A stretch of 64,000 nucleotides of DNA from Paramarasmius palmivorus (GCA_037176845.1 JAYKXP010000010.1:310001-374000); one strand, 5' to 3'; counted from the stretch's first letter, positions 45,054-57,531 are shown. Notes: a model not told the origin generated them from the sequence alone. A program made the numbers and translations.

Positions 45054-47224
45054 TTACTCCATTCCACCACCTTGGGGTGCGCCATGACCTAGAATGCATG
45101 TGTTAAGTGGGTTCTCGGATCTCGCAGTAGGGAACCTCACCTTCTTAGGATCGAAGCCAATCACCTGTAGCCCTTCTAGAGAGGACGCTCGTGAGAGTGC
45201 CACGTAGCTTTGCCCTCGCTCAAAAACTTTGTTCAGGTCTAGTTTGACCCGATGTAATGTTTGACCTTGGCTCTTATGGATTGACATCGCCCATGCAAGT
45301 ATAAGCGGCCTAGCATCCTCGTTAGTAAAATGAAAAGCATCGTGGCTACATGACCCACAATTGAACACGCCTCGCCAAAAGCTTTCCTTCGGCATCTTCT
45401 ACTCTGAACTCGTCACGCTTGATCAACACAGCTTCAGTGAGATTTCGGCCTGAGTCGTCTTGTGAAGAGTATTCGAAGAGGACCAGGGGATACTTCTCCG
45501 TGTCTAGGACCACTCCCTTCCCTTTTCCTTTGGCACCAGGCTTCACATCGCCGTTCTCCTTGTCGCCTTCCCCCGAAGTATCAATGACCGGTGTTTTGCC
45601 ATCTTCGGAAAGCAGAACGTTTCGCATAAGCGCACCGTTCTTCTTGGTTTCTTGGGTGATAGGCGTACTGCGGAGGGAGGCAGAAGAAGAGGCAGCGGCA
45701 GGCGCAGAATAGAATGACTTCCCCTCGGATTTTGGCTTCACCTCCTCGCCCTTTGAGCTTGGTGGTTTTGAGCCATTGGACTTGACATTCGGACTATACG
45801 TGCCCACAAGCTGCCACGGATAATAGAAGCCGATGACTTTGCCCACAACACCGTTAACGAGGACTTCGTCCACGTTCTTGATGAGCATGACTTGGGCACC
45901 AATCTTGAGGGTCACTTTCTCTTCAGCGAGTAAGTTGTTAAGAAGGCCAGGTTTGGTGCCACTGTCCCTGGCAGCGAAGGTCACAAGTGGAGTATTCAGT
46001 TCGGAGAGTCGTTTAGCATTTGAATTAGCAACTAGATGACGGAGAGGATAGAGTTCTGTTGGGGCTATGGGGCTGGGTGGTAAAGGCCTGGAAAGAGACG
46101 TGAAAAGGGCGATGGATTCTTCGCTAGGTGCTCCTTCCCTGAGGGAGTTGAGAGCTGAAACAAATGCTGGGCAACGGTCATTAGAGACGGGGTTCAATGA
46201 TGGTAAGCATGCTCCTCTTACTTGTATCCTTTTGTCGAAAAACTTGAGTCAGGTTAATGGTGTGTTCCAGCGTGTTCTTCCATGCAGGAGACTCGAAAGC
46301 AAAAGTGGGTTCTGCATTGTTCTTCGTTATAGGTGGGAGTTGGAAAAAGTCACCAGTGACCTGCGATCGTCGACCATGAGTCAAGTACTTGATACTTTAT
46401 ACCACGAAAAGTTATATACCACGAGCTGATGAGCAGGCACAATGAGCCCAGGGTACCCATAAATTTACTTCAACTACGCACCTGCAACCCTCCAAACGGT
46501 TTGTCCGTCTTCTTTCGCAACTTTGTAGCAATCTCCGCGAGCTGCTCAAATAGAAGTCCGTCTACCATAGAGACTGGCGGATCCAGCTCAGTGACAACGA
46601 CTAATTAAATACAGAGCATTGCGCACCTTCATCGATGATCAAAACTTTGGTCTTCTTCCACCGTTGCAATGCTGGCTTGCATGTTCGTATACATTTGATC
46701 ATTGAGTCCATGTCCTGGCAGTTTGGAGTTACCGCACCCCATGAATGTATCGTCATTCCTTGATAAACAAAGGTATGGGTGAGGATAGGCAGTCAAACGA
46801 GTGCTGGTGTCGTACCGCCGATGTTGGAAGATGCCATCCCCGTGCTGGCTGTAATCGAGATCGCATCCTTGTCTTTGGCATACTTCTTGCGAAGGGCATT
46901 GATGATTGCTCGAAGAAGAAGCGATTTGCCGGTTCCTGAGATCTGGTCGGTCTTCTAATTTCAATGAGAATTACTATTCATAGACACACCAGCAGCACCC
47001 GTAAAGAATAAGCTCTTTCCCTCGTCGACTACCATTCTCAATATACGTGTTTGCTGAGTGTTTAGTGCAACATGGGTTGGGTCGTTTGAAGCTTGATTTT
47101 CGCTCTTGGATGATACAGGTACTTTGGGTGAAAAGAAATGCTGAATTGTTTGTCGTGGTCTTTTTGTAACGGGAGTGGAGGACGAGGTTTCCGCCTTTCG
47201 TTTGGAACCAGCCATCGAAGGCAT
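45054..47224 (-). CDS. PIF1: PIF1-family DNA helicase
   Basis: A 5'-3' DNA helicase of superfamily 1B, acting at telomeres, mitochondrial DNA and G-quadruplexes. About six exons from ATG 47224 ([12 protein letters not shown]). Near residue 20 is [10 protein letters not shown], a PIP-box-like sequence for PCNA binding. Walker A is GAAGTGKS, split by an intron. Later come [17 protein letters not shown] (Walker B, by splicing), [19 protein letters not shown] and [14 protein letters not shown]. The end reads [15 protein letters not shown]. Between [12 protein letters not shown] and the SIHKSQGQ block there is an insertion of about 130 low-complexity residues. It is convergent with the upstream unknown gene. 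Confidence 0.88.
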
Positions 47225-47360
47225 CGCGAGTGTGAGTCAAGAAAGTGGGTAACAAACACCGCGCAAGTCGCTTTTATTGTCACGGTCACGTGGTCGGTTT
47301 ATGTATGTGGCCGAATCCCATTTCTTTGGATTAGTCTCGGTTACAGCATAATACAGGTGT

Positions 47361-50300
47361 CTATGTAGAGGTGGTCGCGTTTACAGTATAGTAGCCTATC
47401 GCTGGACTCAACCAAGAATCAAAATCTGCTTCCTTTGACGGGTCTCCTGTCACTCGTAAAGACCTTACGAGGATCTTGTACGTCTGATTTGGCGCCCAGC
47501 TTGTCCCATTGTCAAACAGAGGCTCTGGGAAGGGCAAAAAATAGGATAAATTGTCATTCTGCCTCGATTTCAGCGGCTAGTCTTCGTATCTAGAGCGCCA
47601 CATACCTCATTGTTACGAGAGACCCAATCGTATTCAGTCAACAGACCGAGAGTGTCGACAGTGGTCGCGTTCTCAAGAGTAAAATCGGCGTAAACGAGGT
47701 CCAAACGAAGCTGAGGCGTTCCAAAGACCAATCTGGCTCTATATCAGAACGCAAAATGAATATCTATTGCCGGGTCTACACACCTCATTTGAATGGTCGG
47801 AAAGTCCAATGTTCCATTCACGATCGAGAATGTATAGTTCCTGGGTGTCGTCTGTGCGTCTCCTGACGGTTCGAGGACCACGGGGATCTGATATCCCAAA
47901 GTAACATTTGTGTTGTCCAGGGTGTCCTTGTCCTTCAAAGATGCGGCTAGTCCGAGATAGGAAACATGTGTGGTCTCGTTCGAGCCGTTGTCTAGCAAGG
48001 CATCGATTTGGATAAAGCCAGAATACAGCGGGAAGGTACTAGTGTTTACTGGTGGCGCTGTAAAGCGAGCAACCACACTTTGCGACTGTCCTGGCTCCAA
48101 ATTGAAGGAATAGGTGCTAAGGTCAACGGCGATAGAGTCATTCGTGAGAGGTACATAACCGAGATTCGTGAAAATTGTCCCCTGGGGTTTCGACGTCAGC
48201 ACTACTTCCTTTCGTTCGGCGTGAAAGGACTTACAGCATTCACTGTTAGTGCGGTGCCGGCGGGGACGTGGCTCAGTTGGTACTCCTTGTTGACACTGCC
48301 GACGTTTTTGACCGTGAAGGTATGCCTAACCAAGACAATAAGATATCAATCAGCAGTAAGGGATTAAAACTCACTCTGGCACAAAATACGTGGAGTCGTT
48401 CAACAACAACTCGCCTGGTGACACATTGGTCGTCCCATGAATTGCATTATAGACGTCCAATAGCCCGGCACCCTGCTTAGCCACGGTCTCAGGAATGGCG
48501 ACGGTCGCATTATTCTGATTGGGTACGATTCTTGCAGTTGTCTCCAAAAGAGTGCGCATGTCCACGGACTTCCCGAGTTGAGAGAGGATCAATGCAGCAC
48601 TTCCAGCCACGAAAGGAGTAGCCATACTCGTTCCCGATGCTACTCCATAGGAGCCTTTATTAGAAGGAAGCAAAGAGAGAATATTTCCCCCAGGAGCCGC
48701 TATCGCGGGCTTGAAGAAGAAATCATTCGTTGGGCCATAGCTGTTCAACACATGTACATTAACGAGAGCATTTGAGTAAGTATTTCTTCATATGCTCACC
48801 TTGAAAACGCTGAGGCTAGACCTCCTGCCGGATTGGGGTACTGTGTAGCACCTCCTTGATCAGGTTCAGGGAAGGACAGTGCAACCGGTGCTCCTGCAGC
48901 GATTTGTTCTACTAACTAGTACAAAGTCTCGTAACATGTTCAGGTCATTGACAGTGAACCACTCACAAATTCCCCATCGGCGGCTTGGATTAAGGCCACT
49001 TCGGTAAAATTCCCAACATCGATAGGTCCAAAACCTGTTCCGTTACTTCATGTCGTCAATGTCCTGACGTTGCTGTAACATGAGGTCAACTTACTCGTAT
49101 ATCAATATCGTCTGCGCGCCCTTGGCATACGCATTCGTTGCCTTCTGCACAAAAGTACAGTTTCCCCTCCTGATCAGGGTGATATAGTCCGTCAAGTTGG
49201 GAGTATTGTCCGGCAACGGATTGCAGGCATCATCCGTGATCGAAATGTTGTTGGAAGTTGCCCAGACGGGTAATGTTCCATTGACCGAGAACGGGGACAA
49301 CGAATAGTAAGTTACAGGGTTGTGCTCGACACCATGCACAGTGGCATTGTATATGAAGAGCACGATACTAGAAAGGATAGTGCTGATGAGCATGCGGTGC
49401 AGATAAGTAATTAGCTTACTTGTCGACACTTCCGACAGAGATTACATCGACGCCGTTCCCAGGAGCTGAGGTAAACCATGCACCAGAGCCTCCCTAATAG
49501 GTAGATTAGAGTTAGTAAAAGCATTTGTGCAATCTCACGAACGTCGTTTCCGGCAGCAACGGTGACGACTTTGCCACTAGCCGCTATTCTACTAGCGACA
49601 ACTGAGGTAGTTCCCTCAGTCCATCCATCGGGTTGGCCGATGGACATGGTTAAGATGTCTTGCTCGTCGTCGACAGCTCGCAGCAATGCTTCTACTATAA
49701 CTGAGGAACCCGAAGATGAGTCGTGCATTAGGCAAGAAGAGGTGATGTACGAACTATCATCGGTAGAATCGCCGCTACATCCAAAGATCCTGTAACGAAC
49801 TTTCAAGGTTTACCCAGCTAGGGATTGAAAAAGGCTATACCTGTACGCATTGATAGTTGCAGAGTAAGCAACACCACTGATATTAGCTGGATTATTGGGA
49901 TCAGCAACAGCTATTCCCTGTCGTTCATTGAGTGGCATGCAACCCAACATAGGGTGAGGCTTCCTACCGCAACATGTGTCCCATGGCCTAGACATGGAAG
50001 TGTCAAAGAGAGAAAGACAATATCAAGATACGTCTGAACTTGCCGTAGCACTGGTCCAAGGGATCAGGATCAGGCTCAGGCTCATTCGAACCTTGGCAAT
50101 TGTCAGGGCAAGGCACCCGTGAACCGAACTCGGCGCACCGTTATAATCATCACCAACAAAATCATACCCCCCAGCCACCTTGAAACCAGGTCCAAATCCG
50201 CCTCCCAAAGCCGGATGCAAGTAGTCGACGCCTGTGAAATAAGAATATGACCGCTGCTAGAATTTTCCATTGCGAAAGTGCGAACCGGTATCAATGCTGA

Positions 50301-51059
50301 ACGTTCAGGTCAAGATGATACATCACGAAATGGTTTGGACCCATGCGCACATTGCAATTCGTATTCCTTCCCCTGTTATACCCTCTGCATGAAGCTTATC
50401 GACACCCTGTTGAAGCTGAGAAATATGTGTCCCGAATAAACAACCGGACCAACCGTCATGATATGAGAACCCTGAGAATCCACCAGGGGGACGTCAGCCT
50501 TTTGTAAATCCACTGGCGTCATTGTAATAGGTCTAGCGCGCGTTCAGAACATAGCATGATCAGTCGGGGTGTGCTATATCGGCTTACTCGGGACGAGAAA
50601 ACTTTCGAATAGGGCGTACTGCTATCACCCCTGGTACATTCTCAAGTGCCGCGATGCTCTTCGAAGTCAATTGGTAAGAAAAAGGTAAGCGAATTCTCCA
50701 ACAGAAAGCACCTCCGAGGTCTGGCGAATTGGTCAGCTGGGAAAAGTCATCGTGAAGTCAGTGTAACTCACGTTCAGAGTCAAGGCTGCACCGACGAATA
50801 AACCTTGAGAGCGAAACTCCTTGTCAACTTTAAACCCAATATGGCGACTCTTGAGTGCAGAGTACAGCGGTTCGTGAACCTATTGCGGAGATTTGGTGAT
50901 CGAAGTTCTCTTAGTCAAACGGCCACGTACATTTGCTCCAAAGACCGGATTGTTATCTAACTCAACGATATACCTTCTGCCTGAGTTCAGAACTACCCCT
51001 CCTTGAGCTGCGCACGCGGCTCCGACCCACAGTATGGACAGAAGAAGACGAGAAAACAT
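47361..51059 (-). CDS. Secreted subtilisin-like serine protease (S8) with PA insert
   Basis: A gene of many exons. The signal peptide is MFSRLLLSILWVGAACAAQ. An inhibitor-type propeptide with RRYIVELDN follows. The catalytic triad is D in IAIVDTGVDY, H in GHGTHVAGI and S in GTSMATPFVAG. A protease-associated domain is inserted between H and S (LIRRGNCTFVQKATNAYAKG). After the catalytic part come fibronectin-type-III-like beta segments rich in N-glycosylation sites. The protein ends YTVNATTST at 47361. This is the layout of the minor extracellular proteases (Vpr/cuticle-degrading) of basidiomycetes. It is likely used for extracellular protein degradation. All catalytic residues are intact. Exon edges are not fully resolved. 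Confidence 0.85.
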
Positions 51060-51871
51060 GGCGCAACGACGAAGATCCAGGAACGATCCCCCATTATATG
51101 AGGGCGGGGCTTGAGCTTCATCGTGGGTGAATGGCATTCGAGCTGCTGGAGATCATGATGAAATGAATGGACCGCGAGTCTCTTGGGATTTCTGTCTTCC
51201 AATTCTCCGAGGAAACTGAAATCGTAGGAATTTTACTCGCAAGCTTGACGCAACATTGCCGAAACGTTCATTCACGAGGTTATCAGACCGGAGAAACAAA
51301 AAGATTCCGGATTAATCTTGGTCTTCTTCGTCGTCGGAGAGTCTGGAAATAGCTGTAGTATTGCACAAAAGTCGCTATTTTTGACAAAGTTGGCACAATC
51401 GCATTCGTGTAATGTTGCTAACTGAGGAGTTCTGGAAAAGAATGGATTATTGATTATATAGAGAAGAATGGGGGGAACACAAACCTCTATCGTGACCTAA
51501 AAAGACGCTCATGGTCACTGGTACCAGTGAGACTCAACGAAAGCCGAAATGGCATCGGCGACGTCTGGATGTCTTTGCACGTGTTCGGCGATATCGGACC
51601 GATGTTTTCGCTTACTCTGAGTCTAAAGAGTGTCTTCAAGTCCGGAGCTGGATGCTCATAAGAAGTGTAGAAAGAATGTTATACAGATTGTTGATGCGTG
51701 ATACAGAGTAGTATACAAGATGATCTCGACCTAGATAAATTGTTCCTTTAGAAAGTCCATGAGTCCAAAAGTAGTAGTAACTTGTAAGTATGTGTTAGAC
51801 AGTAATCTATCTGAATGGTACGGTCAGTGTCTGATAATCAATATCGCATGAAGGAAAGCGCACCTCTGCAT
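51060..51871. other. No supported gene; protease promoter region
   Basis: About 0.8 kb upstream of the protease start and downstream of the heparinase-like gene. No recognisable feature; no TATA box close to 51059 that I would defend. Confidence 0.35.
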
Positions 51872-54208
51872 CTAGTCATGTGTACCCAAGCCCCACGAGC
51901 TCAACTGCACACTCGGCGGGTTCTTCAGCTCTGTACCGTCTCCCCAGCTGGGATTGAACACCACTTCAACGATCTGCGATCCCTGAGGAAGCTCTGCAAT
52001 CAACACGCTGACGCCCGGATTCTCTTGATCTGGTGCTGGAGGCGTCACGTCGCTACTCATCCGCTTGGCCTCACTCTGCGTCCAAGTTACCCCCGATGGC
52101 GAAAGCAAAACGACCTTCATCTCCTTTCCGTCGAGCGAGAGCGTAGCCGCGTTCCCATCAATGGAAATCGTCGCATTGGTGTGCATCCGCCACTGGAATC
52201 CTGTAGTCGTAGTCACCTCGTCCCGAATAAGCACCTGCTTCCTGCCATTGAGCACCCGAACTCCACGATGGATAGAAGAGGCATCGGCGCTATCATAAGC
52301 GCTCGTCAGATCCGCAATCCAGTACGCAGCCCCTGCTTGTCCTGAAGGTGGAGTATATACCGTCGTGCCAGCCGATTGCTTCGCACCGCCGCTCTCGTGC
52401 TTGATGATCTTGGGTTGGCCTGTAACGAGCTGGTTCTTCTTGTTAATTAGAAGCGTGTTCTGGCCCTCGGTCATGGTGCGGTAGTACATCCATCTCTGAT
52501 CATCCTGCTTATCACCAACAAAGTACCCTGGTGCCAAGTAATCTCCGCTACCAAGTTCACCAGCCCATCGAGTACCCATCGCGTCGATCACAAAGTCTCC
52601 GGCGTCCAAATCATTGTGGTTCTGGTGACCAGAATTGGCGCCTGCCTTCATTGCAACGTAGAGAGCGTTGATATCGGTAAAAGAGGATCGCATAGATGTC
52701 CATTGATCTAGGTCATCATCGAAGAACATGTCGAGGGCCGCATCGGCCCAAAAGGCACCAGCTACGGATGGGTCGTACCAGAACATAGACCATGGTTCGG
52801 CAGCGTCGGGGCGATCACGTTGGAACAGCGAGAATCGGGGTTCGTTGTAGGCAGAGGCATAGAAGATGATGCTATTAGCAGTAGAGGAGTATTTGTTGGG
52901 GCCGTGGTCTCCGTAATTGAAAAGTGATGTAGCCCCATAAACGTACATGTGGAAGTCTCCGGTCTTCTTGAAGTCGCTGTTGTCGTTGAGGAGGCCATAG
53001 TCAGAACCAGTGGCAGTAATGAGCGCTGAAGCCATTTCTGCATGTCCAGTGGAGCCGAAATACCAATAGTTGGCAGTCTCGGCCCATGTACCATCACTGG
53101 AGGTGGCGAGAATGCAGTTGGCTTTGGCGTTGTCGATGGAGTTCTGAAGAATGGTCTGAGCGTTTCCGGTAGTGTCATCTCCAAGGATAGCAAGCGCTGC
53201 GAGCGTCAGTCCACCATTGCAGACGCAATTCCAGTTACCCCTGATGCCGTTCTTCCACCAAGCATAGGTAGTCGATGCATCCGTGTATGCTGCAGCCCCA
53301 GGGCCCAACCCATACTTGATCAGCGCGTCCCGCATTTGTCCCTTCTGATCGTCCGACAAAGCGTCATACAACCAATCATATCCGATGCCGAATGCTGCAC
53401 TGAGCTCTGCGGTGTCCAAAAAGTGCCCGTTGTTCCATTTGTCGGTATCAGGCCCGAAATTGGCGGAGAATGCGTTCGAGATTTCTCGCCATGCCAGATC
53501 AGCATATGAGGAATCTTTGGTGAGACGATACGCATAGGAAAAGGCCTTGACTCGCTGTTTGACTTCGCGAGCAACGTCGAGAATACCACTGTCACCGTCC
53601 TTATAGTACTGTACCGGTGGAAGGGAGGCATAGGTGGAAACGTTGCCGAAGATGGTTTGGTTCCAGTACTGCATATAAGGATCCGAAGCAATGAACGATG
53701 GAAGCGCGTCCCACTTGTACTGTGGTGCGATGAGCCTGGGACGATCAGGACGAACGTTGAGAGGAGATGGGCTGGATGGTGCAAACGAGTCCTGTGGCCA
53801 GGTGTTTCCTTTCCCGCCATTGGCATTGGTGGAAGGTACAAATGTTGGCTGGGAAAAGGCGGCGTTCGTAGCGGACGGGTAGATAGGAACCATGAACTCG
53901 CTATTGGTAGCTTGGGCGAACCGTCCAACTTCTGCTCGGGCCGAAGCAGCGCTAGAAGCTGCTGCCTCTGCACTACGGGACTGAGAGTCCTTTCGTGAAG
54001 CTCGCGAGCCCAGCACACCGCCAAGGACAGCACCGATGATAACAAGAACGACGATAATCGCAGGCAGGACCCATTTGATCCAAGGCGAGGTTCGTTTCTT
54101 CTGGGGTGACTCTTCTGGAGAGACGAAGCCGGTAGATTCGTTGGTCGAAGAATCGACGTAGGGTGACTGGCCGCCGTTCTGCTTGAGGGTGCTGTAGTGA
54201 GGAGACAT
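51872..54208 (-). CDS. Heparinase II/III-like protein, type II membrane anchor
   Basis: One uninterrupted exon of 778 residues, unusual among its intron-rich neighbours. Residues 1-40 are cytosolic and polar. One membrane span follows (VLPAIIVVLVIIGAVLGGVLG). A serine/alanine stalk and a proline-rich stretch come next. The (alpha/alpha) toroid begins near residue 150 and includes AFGIGYDWLYDALSDDQ, GNWNCVCNGGLTLAALAI and TAETANYWYFGSTGHAEM-like segments. A second beta-rich domain contains HQNHNDLDAGDFVIDAMG. This is the fold of heparinase II/III-like polysaccharide lyases (PL8/12/15/21 group). The substrate is probably an acidic or cell-wall polysaccharide; this is inference. It is divergent from the LYAR-type gene. 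Confidence 0.85.
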   Translation of the reverse strand: MSPHYSTLKQNGGQSPYVDSSTNESTGFVSPEESPQKKRTSPWIKWVLPAIIVVLVIIGAVLGGVLGSRASRKDSQSRSAEAAASSAASARAEVGRFAQATNSEFMVPIYPSATNAAFSQPTFVPSTNANGGKGNTWPQDSFAPSSPSPLNVRPDRPRLIAPQYKWDALPSFIASDPYMQYWNQTIFGNVSTYASLPPVQYYKDGDSGILDVAREVKQRVKAFSYAYRLTKDSSYADLAWREISNAFSANFGPDTDKWNNGHFLDTAELSAAFGIGYDWLYDALSDDQKGQMRDALIKYGLGPGAAAYTDASTTYAWWKNGIRGNWNCVCNGGLTLAALAILGDDTTGNAQTILQNSIDNAKANCILATSSDGTWAETANYWYFGSTGHAEMASALITATGSDYGLLNDNSDFKKTGDFHMYVYGATSLFNYGDHGPNKYSSTANSIIFYASAYNEPRFSLFQRDRPDAAEPWSMFWYDPSVAGAFWADAALDMFFDDDLDQWTSMRSSFTDINALYVAMKAGANSGHQNHNDLDAGDFVIDAMGTRWAGELGSGDYLAPGYFVGDKQDDQRWMYYRTMTEGQNTLLINKKNQLVTGQPKIIKHESGGAKQSAGTTVYTPPSGQAGAAYWIADLTSAYDSADASSIHRGVRVLNGRKQVLIRDEVTTTTGFQWRMHTNATISIDGNAATLSLDGKEMKVVLLSPSGVTWTQSEAKRMSSDVTPPAPDQENPGVSVLIAELPQGSQIVEVVFNPSWGDGTELKNPPSVQLSSWGLGTHD

Positions 54209-54617
54209 CGCGAAATGTCAATCCTCAGCGATACCGGAAGGAGAAGATGGTGGTGGTTGAAGAGAAAGAGAGGTCGGTGGCGGTGTGTTTTTGAGTTCTG
54301 TTTTTGAGTTCAGCTTTGTCAAGGAACGGCGATCGCAGGTCCGAAACCGTCAACGAATCCATGTCTTGTCAGAATAGCCAATTTCTGCCTCAAAAACTCT
54401 GATATCAGGGAAAATTCCAGGATAATCGTAGGCAATACCTTGAACAACAGTGCTTAAGCTTTGTGTATATGAATGCATTGAAGGAGCAGAGTCAAGCCGA
54501 GACTCACGAGCGCTTATCCACGCGTCTGCCCTTGCGTGGGAGGAATGAAAAATTTCTGTGAGCACTCATCGTTCTCCCCATTTTCAAAGGTTTATCTGAA
54601 CGACATAGGCCTGGAAA
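54209..54617. other. Divergent promoter region
   Basis: Between the heparinase-like gene and the LYAR-type gene. TTTTGAGTTC is repeated nearby at 54289 and 54301 (TTTTTGAGTTC.GTTTTTGAGTTC). Nothing else is recognised. Confidence 0.35.
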
Positions 54618-55871
54618 ATGGTTTCATTCCAGTGAGTTTCCTCGTCCTTTTGTTACATGCACGGTATTGATGCTATTTCCTTGCCAGATGTCATGGTAGA
54701 CCGTTTCATCCTTCTCCATACCAGGTTTGCTGAATTATTTCTCAAGGATGCGGAGACGTCGTCAAGAAACCCAAACTGGACCAGCACAGAGGCCGTTGTC
54801 ATACCGGATTCGATTGCATTGATTGCAGTACGACGTTCAACACTCCCGCTGAATACAAAACTCACACGCAATGCATAAGTGAGGCGGAAAAGTACGAGAA
54901 AAGTTTGTACAAGGGGAATAAGGTGCGTTGCCAACACTTGGTATTTGTCCCAGGCACTCAAGAGAATGTGATTTTTCAGAACGGTGGTCCAAGTGGCAGA
55001 AATCAAAATGGGAATGGCGAAAATAACTGGTCATCCCCGCAAAATCGATCATTCCGCGGTGGCTCTGGTAGAGGCAGAGGACGGGGAGGCTACGGTGGAT
55101 ATAGCCAAAGATCACCAGCGACTGGAGGCAACGATACTCCTCTAGGTACACCACGTTATTCTCCTTCTGCTCCTCAACCAGGCCCAACGACCAAAACAGA
55201 CCCTGCGCCTACAGAGCAGAAAGCATCTGAGGCGACGGCCCGGAGTGATTCCGCAGAGAAGAAAGAGGAAAAGAAGGAAAAGAAACGTTCTCAGGATGAA
55301 GGGGAAAAGGTATGTACTTCACGGCTATCGATATTAACCATATCCCTGACCACCTGCTAAGGTCGAGGATAGCCGACCGAACAAGAAGGCTAAGCACGAT
55401 ACTGGGTCACCAGAAGGCGAGTCGTCCCAGGACACCGCTTCGAAGGAAGAGAGCAAAGAGGAGAAGAAGAAGCGGAAAGAGGAGAAGAAGAAACTTAAAG
55501 AGGCGAAGAGGGCTGAGAAGGCATCGAAAGCTGAGTCTGCGCAGACTGAAGTGACTACCGAAGTCGCAGAAAGCGAGAAGAAGAGCAAGAAGCGGAAAGC
55601 AGAGGCATTAGAAGAGGCGCCCGTGAGTGAAGAGGTGAAAGAGTCGAAAGAGGAGCGAAAGAAGCGGAAAAAGGCAGAAAAAGAGGCCAAAGCTGCAGCT
55701 GAGGCGTCAGAGCCTACAGGTGAAAAAGAGAACAAGGAAGAGCGGAAAAAGGAAAAGAAGAAGGAAAAGAAAGCAGAGGTGAATGAGGAAGAGCAGCCGG
55801 CGAAGAAGGAGAAGAAGCACAAGAAATCACGCAAGTCAGAATCCGCAGTGCCTATAGCTGTTGCAGCATAG
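54618..55871 (+). CDS. LYAR-type C2HC zinc-finger protein
   Basis: Five exons (54618-54631, 54688-54695, 54747-54922, 54980-55309, 55362-55871) join in frame to 345 residues. The second exon is only 8 nt long. The result is the signature N-terminus MVSFQCHGCGDVVKKPKLDQ, then HRGRCHTGFDCIDCSTTF and a CISEAEKYEKSLY helix, the LYAR zinc-finger pair. A central RG-rich block follows (SGRGRGRGGYGG). The last 200 residues are lysine/glutamate rich, with repeated KEEKKKRKEEKKK-type units, typical of nucleolar proteins. The family acts in ribosome biogenesis and nucleolar chromatin. The microexon explains why the frames look broken at first sight. Confidence 0.88.
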
Positions 55872-56085
55872 CCCAGCATACTTTCGCTTTCCCTCTGCTA
55901 TCATCTCATGTAGTTATGTACCGTTATCTATGGGTTACTAGGCACTTTCCATTTTCTTTGTATTTTCGCAGAGTACTAGAGCAGGCACACGTGAATCGAT
56001 CGCTTTAGGCAGTTCAGTTGTTGTTGCAGATTTATCGCTGCAACTTTACCTAACTTTACTCTCTACACTCATCTTCACGACCTAC

Positions 56086-57531
56086 GATGCATGCTATACA
56101 AGTATGAGCCTCATTTCCTACTTTTATGAGATACTAACGGACCTATAGCAACAATACTGGAGCATACGTGACTATCTCAGTCCAGTAAGCACTAGCACCA
56201 GCGGCGCCTATAGCTGCTACAAATGTCTTCGACCCTGTTGGCTCATAATCAATCATCCAGGTACTGAAAGAGAGCAAGTTCAAGGAACATGGTCGTATTA
56301 CTCCAGGTGCGCCATATTCCACTCGTTGAACGCGTTACACGGGCTTATCTGATCTCCTAGAGGAATTCGTCGCTGCTGGAGACTTCCTTGCTTACAAGTT
56401 CCCCGTCTGGACCTGGTGAGTCTCATATCGACTCTCAGAAGTGACCGCCACTCAATCTTTGCGAAATTCTCGTCATATAGGGAAAAGGGGGACGCTTCCA
56501 AGGCCAGAGACTACCTTCCAGCCGACAAACAATATCTGATCACACGAGGCGTGCCCTGTCTCCGCCGTGCCACATCATTAGCATACACAGACGCAGATGA
56601 AGATGCCGAACGTCTTTTGTCGTTTGACGATACTGCTGGCCAGGGCGATGGAGATGAATGGGTTGAGACACATGCCGGACGTAAAGCGAACATGACTGGT
56701 GCGGCGAACCCTGGAGAGATTGCGGATATTCCAGATGACGGTGGCCATGATGAGCTATCTGCGGGTGTTAGTGGGATGTCTCTGAAGGCTGGTGATGTCA
56801 AGGAAGAGATCCCAGATTTGGATGACATTCCTGACATGGAAGAAGATGATTTGGAAGAGGGCGATGAGGCTACTGCAGCCCCAAAGACTACGACGACTTC
56901 AAATGTTATCGATGCTAGGTGAGTGACAAATTCGTAAATCGAATGCAATTGCTGACTTGCTACAGTGAAATTGAAGTCGCCACTGGAAACTTGCTTCAAG
57001 TTCGAACTTACGACGTCATGATCACTTATGACAAGTATTACCAGACTCCTCGTATTTGGCTGCTCGGTTATGACGAGGTGCGTGCTATCAAATCTCTACC
57101 ATATCCAGTCATGATCACTAACTGCTACGTATACATAGAACCGAACTCCCCTGACTCCTGCTCAAATATTCCAAGATGTTTCAGCAGAACATGCTTCCAA
57201 GACAGTCACCATCGAGCCATTCCCTCACTCTGCATCTCTCCAGGCGGCCTCTGTGCATCCTTGCAAGCATGCCAGCGTCATGAAGAAAGTCATTGAACGT
57301 ATGAACAACAGCGTTGTCGCAGAGCAGCTCGCACAACAGAAGGCCTCACCCAAGGAGAAGAAGAAATGGTTCGGCAGGAAGAGCAACAGCAAGGATGATA
57401 GGGCTGCTGCCGCCGTCGGTGATGATGACGAGGTTGAAGGAATGCGTGTGGACTTTTACTTGGTTGTTTTCCTCAAGTTCATTGCCTCCATCGTCCCCAC
57501 GATCGAGGTCGACTCCACTACTGCGTTCTAG
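56086..57531 (+). CDS. ATG3: Autophagy E2-like enzyme Atg3
   Basis: Conjugates Atg8 to phosphatidylethanolamine. About seven exons from ATG 56086: [17 protein letters not shown], then [34 protein letters not shown] and [20 protein letters not shown], all matching the family. The acidic flexible region (residues about 110-180) precedes [18 protein letters not shown]. The catalytic Cys lies in the HPC motif of [15 protein letters not shown]. The C-terminus [20 protein letters not shown] is intact. Between the HPC region and the C-terminus lies a basic insert ([13 protein letters not shown]) that is loop-like. Complete gene, no oddity in the key residues. Confidence 0.92.

Noticed and set aside
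55334..55879. 181-codon minus frame rich in Phe/Ser
   Set aside because: Antisense reading of the Lys/Glu-rich tail of the LYAR-type gene; such purine-rich coding leaves open antisense frames.
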